Shown one piece after another: positions 40,241 to 43,351 of a stretch of 43,351 nucleotides of DNA (position 1 is its first letter; each line of letters opens with the position of its first letter). The DNA is from Candidatus Auribacterota bacterium (GTDB lineage: Bacteria; Auribacterota; Tritonobacteria; UBA1439). Location: contig JAPLCX010000084.1 of assembly GCA_026392035.1 (NCBI GenBank), positions 1 to 43,351 on the forward strand, given 5' to 3'. Under the pieces are notes generated by a model. That model saw only the letters and a list, made by a program, of their open reading frames with translations, made no database searches and was not told where the DNA came from. The position numbers and the translations under genes were made by a program.

Positions 40241-41839
40241 GTGAAAACGACGCAACGATTAGTATCTGTGGCATTGCCTCTTGTGTACCTTGCCATTCTC
40301 GCGCCAATTTATCTCTGGGGAAAAATACCAAACGCAAACACTATTATTTTTCACCTGATTAACGCTGTTCTCCTCCTCGCCGTATCCTTATCGGTAGATC
40401 GCCCCTATGCGCAACAGTTGGGCGAATGGTTCAACCGCCATGCAGATACAATAATAGCTTTTATAGTTGTTATCGTTGCGATCCTGTTTTGCGTCTTGAA
40501 TTATCTGAAGTTCACCAACTATGGCTTTGTGGGTGAGGATCTTTCCAAATTCGCTCAGAGCTTTTACTCAACAACCTATCGGCATCAACTGTTCACCAAT
40601 TCTTATGCGCGCTCGCATTTTGGCATTCACTTCAGTCCGTTCCTATTTATCCTCTGTCCTGCCTACTGGCTTTGTCCTCACCCTTGGATATTAATTTTTG
40701 CGAAAGTTCTTTCCCTCTCACTCAGCATGATACCTGTTTATCTAATTGCTCGTGATGCACTTTCAAAGATGGCTGCCCTGGTCATTGTAGGCAGCTATTT
40801 GATGTCACCCGCAGTGTTCAGCCAATTTTTGTTCGAATTCTACGAGCTTCAATTCGCACCGCTCGTCATTGGATTCTGTTTGTACTATTTCCTGAAAAAG
40901 AAAAAGGCTTTTTTCTTTTTATGTCTCATCATCCTCATATCAATAAGAGAAGAAATGGGTATGTGCGCGATCGCGCTTGGCGTTTATTCCATTATTATAA
41001 AAAGGGATAAGTCATGGTCTATCCCTATGCTCATTATTGGGACCGTATCAATCCTCTCCTCGTATTTCTTCCTAATCCCGTATTTTAATCCGTCGGGTAA
41101 ATACCCAACTGTTTTAATTACAGGCCGATCTGGTGGTTTAATGCCTTTTCAGCTTTATAAGAATATGGTGAGCATAGAAAATGCCAGGTATAGCTATTTT
41201 CTGCTCGCTCCCGCCTTGTTTGTGTTACCTTTTTTAAATCCTTCGTGCATACTCGCCACCCCTTTTATCGTAGGGGTACTCTTATCCGGCAAGCTTCTGA
41301 CTAAGTGGATTGGCTACCACTACCATGCTTTTGTTATGGTTGCCCTTTTTATAAGCTGCATACTATCGCTGGGTCATTTTGGCTCTCTGGGATACTCTAA
41401 TAAGAAACCCGGTGAGGGCGTGTTTCTCTGCAAACTCTGCATTGTGCTCATGCTGTTTGTTGCCACATCTTTGACCTGTTATCAATACATACCCTCTATT
41501 AAAACGGAGATCATGGCTCCGTATGGCTGGAATGGCCTTATACCTCTTGCCGAGTACAAACAAGCGCTGGCCGAGGCGATCTCTATTATTCCTCCCCAGG
41601 CCAGCATCGCCGTGCCTCGATACACAGCCCCCCATCTTGCCAATAGGGATCATGTATTGTACGACCTTCCAGGGGAGCGGCCCGACTATGCGCTCATTGA
41701 CAAGAACACAAAAGATAAAGCGACTCTTGGCCGTTTAAACGAGAAATTTCTCAATGACAGTAACTATCTGTCAAATTATAAAAGTATATTTTGTAGAAAT
41801 GGGATACACTTATACAGGAGAAAAGATAAAACTAGATAG
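40241..41839 (+). CDS. DUF2079-type multi-membrane protein
   Basis: The product (532 residues from GTG at 40241, with GAGGA eight bases upstream) has about eleven membrane helices. It shows DUF2079 family features: GEDLSKFAQSFYSTTYRH, then SHFGIHFSPFLFILCPAYWL in the first large loop, and IREEMGMCAIALGVYSII. This family is related to GT-C glycosyltransferases and its function is unknown. The DNA is visibly richer in A and T than neighbouring genes, which suggests transfer or relaxed selection. It probably shares transcription with truA. The soluble tail has ASIAVPRYTAPHLANRD. Confidence 0.8.
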   Translation: MKTTQRLVSVALPLVYLAILAPIYLWGKIPNANTIIFHLINAVLLLAVSLSVDRPYAQQLGEWFNRHADTIIAFIVVIVAILFCVLNYLKFTNYGFVGEDLSKFAQSFYSTTYRHQLFTNSYARSHFGIHFSPFLFILCPAYWLCPHPWILIFAKVLSLSLSMIPVYLIARDALSKMAALVIVGSYLMSPAVFSQFLFEFYELQFAPLVIGFCLYYFLKKKKAFFFLCLIILISIREEMGMCAIALGVYSIIIKRDKSWSIPMLIIGTVSILSSYFFLIPYFNPSGKYPTVLITGRSGGLMPFQLYKNMVSIENARYSYFLLAPALFVLPFLNPSCILATPFIVGVLLSGKLLTKWIGYHYHAFVMVALFISCILSLGHFGSLGYSNKKPGEGVFLCKLCIVLMLFVATSLTCYQYIPSIKTEIMAPYGWNGLIPLAEYKQALAEAISIIPPQASIAVPRYTAPHLANRDHVLYDLPGERPDYALIDKNTKDKATLGRLNEKFLNDSNYLSNYKSIFCRNGIHLYRRKDKTR

Positions 41840-41919
41840 ATCAATCATGTTGCCGCGCTGATTGGATGTTAATTTGTTGTAGCAGGGACCTAAACCTCGG
41901 CTGTACATAGGGAGGTAGT

Positions 41920-43035
41920 ATGGGTTTTTACTCTATTAGGCAGAAATTTTTCATCTTGTTCTTCTTTACTGTTATAACCAGCATCGCAAGTGTGCCTCCT
42001 TTAATAATCGCCCAGGACGAAGACTCCTTCTCGGGGGAGGTGGGCGAAGATGCGCTGTCAGGGGTGCCGCGCGAAACCGCTCCCGGGGCCGCTCAGGGAG
42101 CGCCTGTGACTGCGACCGGCATCGAGGGATGGGCGCGGGCCGCGAAGAAGCGGATGAGTTTTGCGGTGGCAAATATCTTTGAATCGCGGGACGTCTGGCG
42201 CGGCATCAACTGGTTCGGAATCGATCCGGCATATCTCATGGGCGGCGATTTCAAGCTCGATCTCACCCCCTATGACGAACAGCGGCTGAGGGATATATGG
42301 GAGGTGAAACTGCACTCCATGGTCGGAGGCGCGTGGGCCCTCAAGTCGGGCCATGAGATAAATGATCGGTTCAAGGTGATGGCGGCGCTGGAGAACAGGT
42401 TCTTTAAGTACCTCGATTTCGACATCGGTTACGAACACTATGGCCTCCCACCTTTTGATGACCACGACAGGGACTTCGAGGAGCTGCTCATCCGCACCGG
42501 ATTCAACTCGATCCCCACATTCCGGCCCCTCACGCTTCCCGGCTACGCAAAGCCTGTCACCGCGATACCGTTCGCCGTTCACTATGGTGCCTATAGCGGT
42601 TTTTCGTCAAAGAGCTTTGCATGGACCACTGATAAATACGGCTTCCACGGCTACCCACCCAACTGGTGGTGGCACAATGTCGAATTCAATCTCATCGTTC
42701 CCTTCCCCGATGTCATCCCCGATAGCACATGGGGCATCCTTCAGTGCCTGAAGCTGGACTCCACAATCTGGGCGATCGACAGAGGATCAGTGCTCCCCGG
42801 TCTGAAGAAAGGTCTCCAGGACGCGGAGTTCGGGCTGGCGCTCCCTCTCATCCTCGACATGGGGAAGGCGTTCACGCTCGAGAGGTATCTGTGGGGCGCC
42901 TTCGGCGAGTCGAAAATCATCGTCGAGCCATTCGTGCGGTACGTGATGGACGCCCAGAACCTCGATACCCAGACGATGGTCTGGCACGACAAGGACGAGA
43001 TTATCGGCGGGGTGGCGCTGGTGTACGCGTTCTAG
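41920..43035 (+). CDS. Signal-peptide protein, probable outer-membrane beta-barrel
   Basis: The 371-residue product is not assigned to a known family. It has a signal peptide (hydrophobic from about 10 to 30, cleavage near IIAQ-D), a Glu/Asp and Ala/Pro linker to about residue 65, then alternating strands rich in aromatic residues such as FKYLDFDIGYEHYG and FHGYPPNWWWHNVEFNLIV. It ends with GGVALVYAF, the terminal Phe typical of outer-membrane barrels. AGGGAGGTAGT before the ATG gives a strong ribosome site. The stop codon TAG is also the first bases of the small TIR element 43033-43215, so the 3' end of the gene coincides with the element boundary. Confidence 0.65.
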   Translation: MGFYSIRQKFFILFFFTVITSIASVPPLIIAQDEDSFSGEVGEDALSGVPRETAPGAAQGAPVTATGIEGWARAAKKRMSFAVANIFESRDVWRGINWFGIDPAYLMGGDFKLDLTPYDEQRLRDIWEVKLHSMVGGAWALKSGHEINDRFKVMAALENRFFKYLDFDIGYEHYGLPPFDDHDRDFEELLIRTGFNSIPTFRPLTLPGYAKPVTAIPFAVHYGAYSGFSSKSFAWTTDKYGFHGYPPNWWWHNVEFNLIVPFPDVIPDSTWGILQCLKLDSTIWAIDRGSVLPGLKKGLQDAEFGLALPLILDMGKAFTLERYLWGAFGESKIIVEPFVRYVMDAQNLDTQTMVWHDKDEIIGGVALVYAF

Positions 43036-43215
43036 TGTAGTGCGTCAGAGATATCTTGTCAGATAAAAATCTATCAACCGACCTAGGTTAGGGTCATTGC
43101 GAGCGAAGCGAAGCAATCTTGACTCCACATGGGAGATTGCTTCGGTCGTCTCGCTTCGCGCGACTCCCTCGCAATGACAACCCAAATATAAAGAAGCGTT
43201 AGACGCACTACACTA
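43033..43215. mobile_element. MITE-like element with TIRs and TA ends
   Basis: TAGTGTAGTGCGTC (43033-43046) and GACGCACTACACTA (43202-43215) are perfect inverted repeats around 183 bases with no open frame. The outermost bases are TA at both ends, which would be the TA target duplication of IS630/Tc1-mariner-type transposition. Nested inside is the GTCATTGCGAG...CTCGCAATGAC palindrome (43093-43178), the same core family as in 19569-19760. The first three bases serve as the stop codon of the preceding gene. Confidence 0.7.
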
Positions 43216-43226
43216 ATACAAACGCA

Positions 43227-43351
43227 TTAAGTAAAGTTACACAATCGCTTGATTTTTTGAACTGACCATGAACGTGTTGTTTTGCGAACCGTCGTCCATG
43301 TATTCTCAAGGTCATCAAACCACTGGTTGGTCGTGGCCTCGTAACGGACTC
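43227..43351 (-). CDS. Possible 3' end of a gene running in from the right edge
   Basis: On the minus strand one frame is open from the window edge to the TAA at 43227-43229, giving about 40 residues with the sequence NQWFDDLENTWTTVRKTT inside. Its composition (acidic, aromatic and basic residues mixed) looks protein-like, but it is too short to identify. A transposase end would fit the nearby TIR element; this is speculation. A second minus-strand frame is also open here. Confidence 0.25.
   Translation of the reverse strand, partial: VRYEATTNQWFDDLENTWTTVRKTTRSWSVQKIKRLCNFT

Overview
The window looks like a chromosomal segment from an uncultivated, GC-rich, Gram-negative (diderm) bacterium. 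Diderm evidence: an LpxL/HtrB-type acyltransferase, a PilQ-type secretin, and a signal-peptide protein ending in an aromatic residue like an outer-membrane barrel. The single pilin is the short type with a Cys-x-Asn-Asn-x-Arg-Gln block after the N-terminal helix and a Cys-rich tail, which I associate with PVC-superphylum and Omnitrophota-like genomes. That placement is inference; no rRNA is present.

Layout. 1-3174: cell elongation genes mrdA (PBP2) and rodA. 3701-5632: a B12-binding-type radical SAM protein. 5883-12979: type IV pilus assembly genes, with a stand-alone double MshEN protein, a PilB ATPase core lacking its usual N-terminal domains, PilC, and the PilS/PilR two-component pair. 13153-19502: one pilin gene with a sigma-54-type promoter, flanked by three multi-membrane proteins of glycan ligase or glycosyltransferase type, two carrying TPRs. 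20238-25689: pilMNOPQ. 25984-29214: a large secreted beta-helix/TIG protein. 29648-34808: lipid acyltransferase, GT2 glycosyltransferase, Pcm, YqaA-type membrane protein, tRNA-Pro with three degenerate tRNA-like copies, a TIM-barrel protein and a PilZ protein. 34861-40229: tRNA-Ala, leuC-leuD-leuB-asd and truA. 40241-43035: a DUF2079 membrane protein and an outer-membrane-like protein, followed by a small TIR element.

How the genes work together. The pilus set has motor (PilB, PilC), alignment complex (PilMNOP), secretin (PilQ), a pilin and the PilS/PilR sensor-regulator. PilT and the prepilin peptidase are not in the window. A 16-bp dyad, TTTGCATAATTGCAAA, lies upstream of the double-MshEN/pilB genes (exact) and twice upstream of the pilin (one exact, one 14/16, 30 bp apart). 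This suggests one regulator controls motor and pilin. MshEN and PilZ domains point to possible c-di-GMP input.

The other theme is the unusual load of short palindromic repeats between genes. Families include CACAGAT/ATCTGTG and CACGGATTAACACGG inverted repeats, GTCATTGCGA-type palindromes inside TIR elements, AACTGTAGT-ended hairpins, GTAGGGGC palindromes, CCCTCTCCC hairpins and GGGATTT low-complexity runs. One such sequence appears to have been taken in-frame into pilM. A tRNA-Pro 3' half has been tandemly duplicated with its anticodon arm replaced by a simple hairpin.
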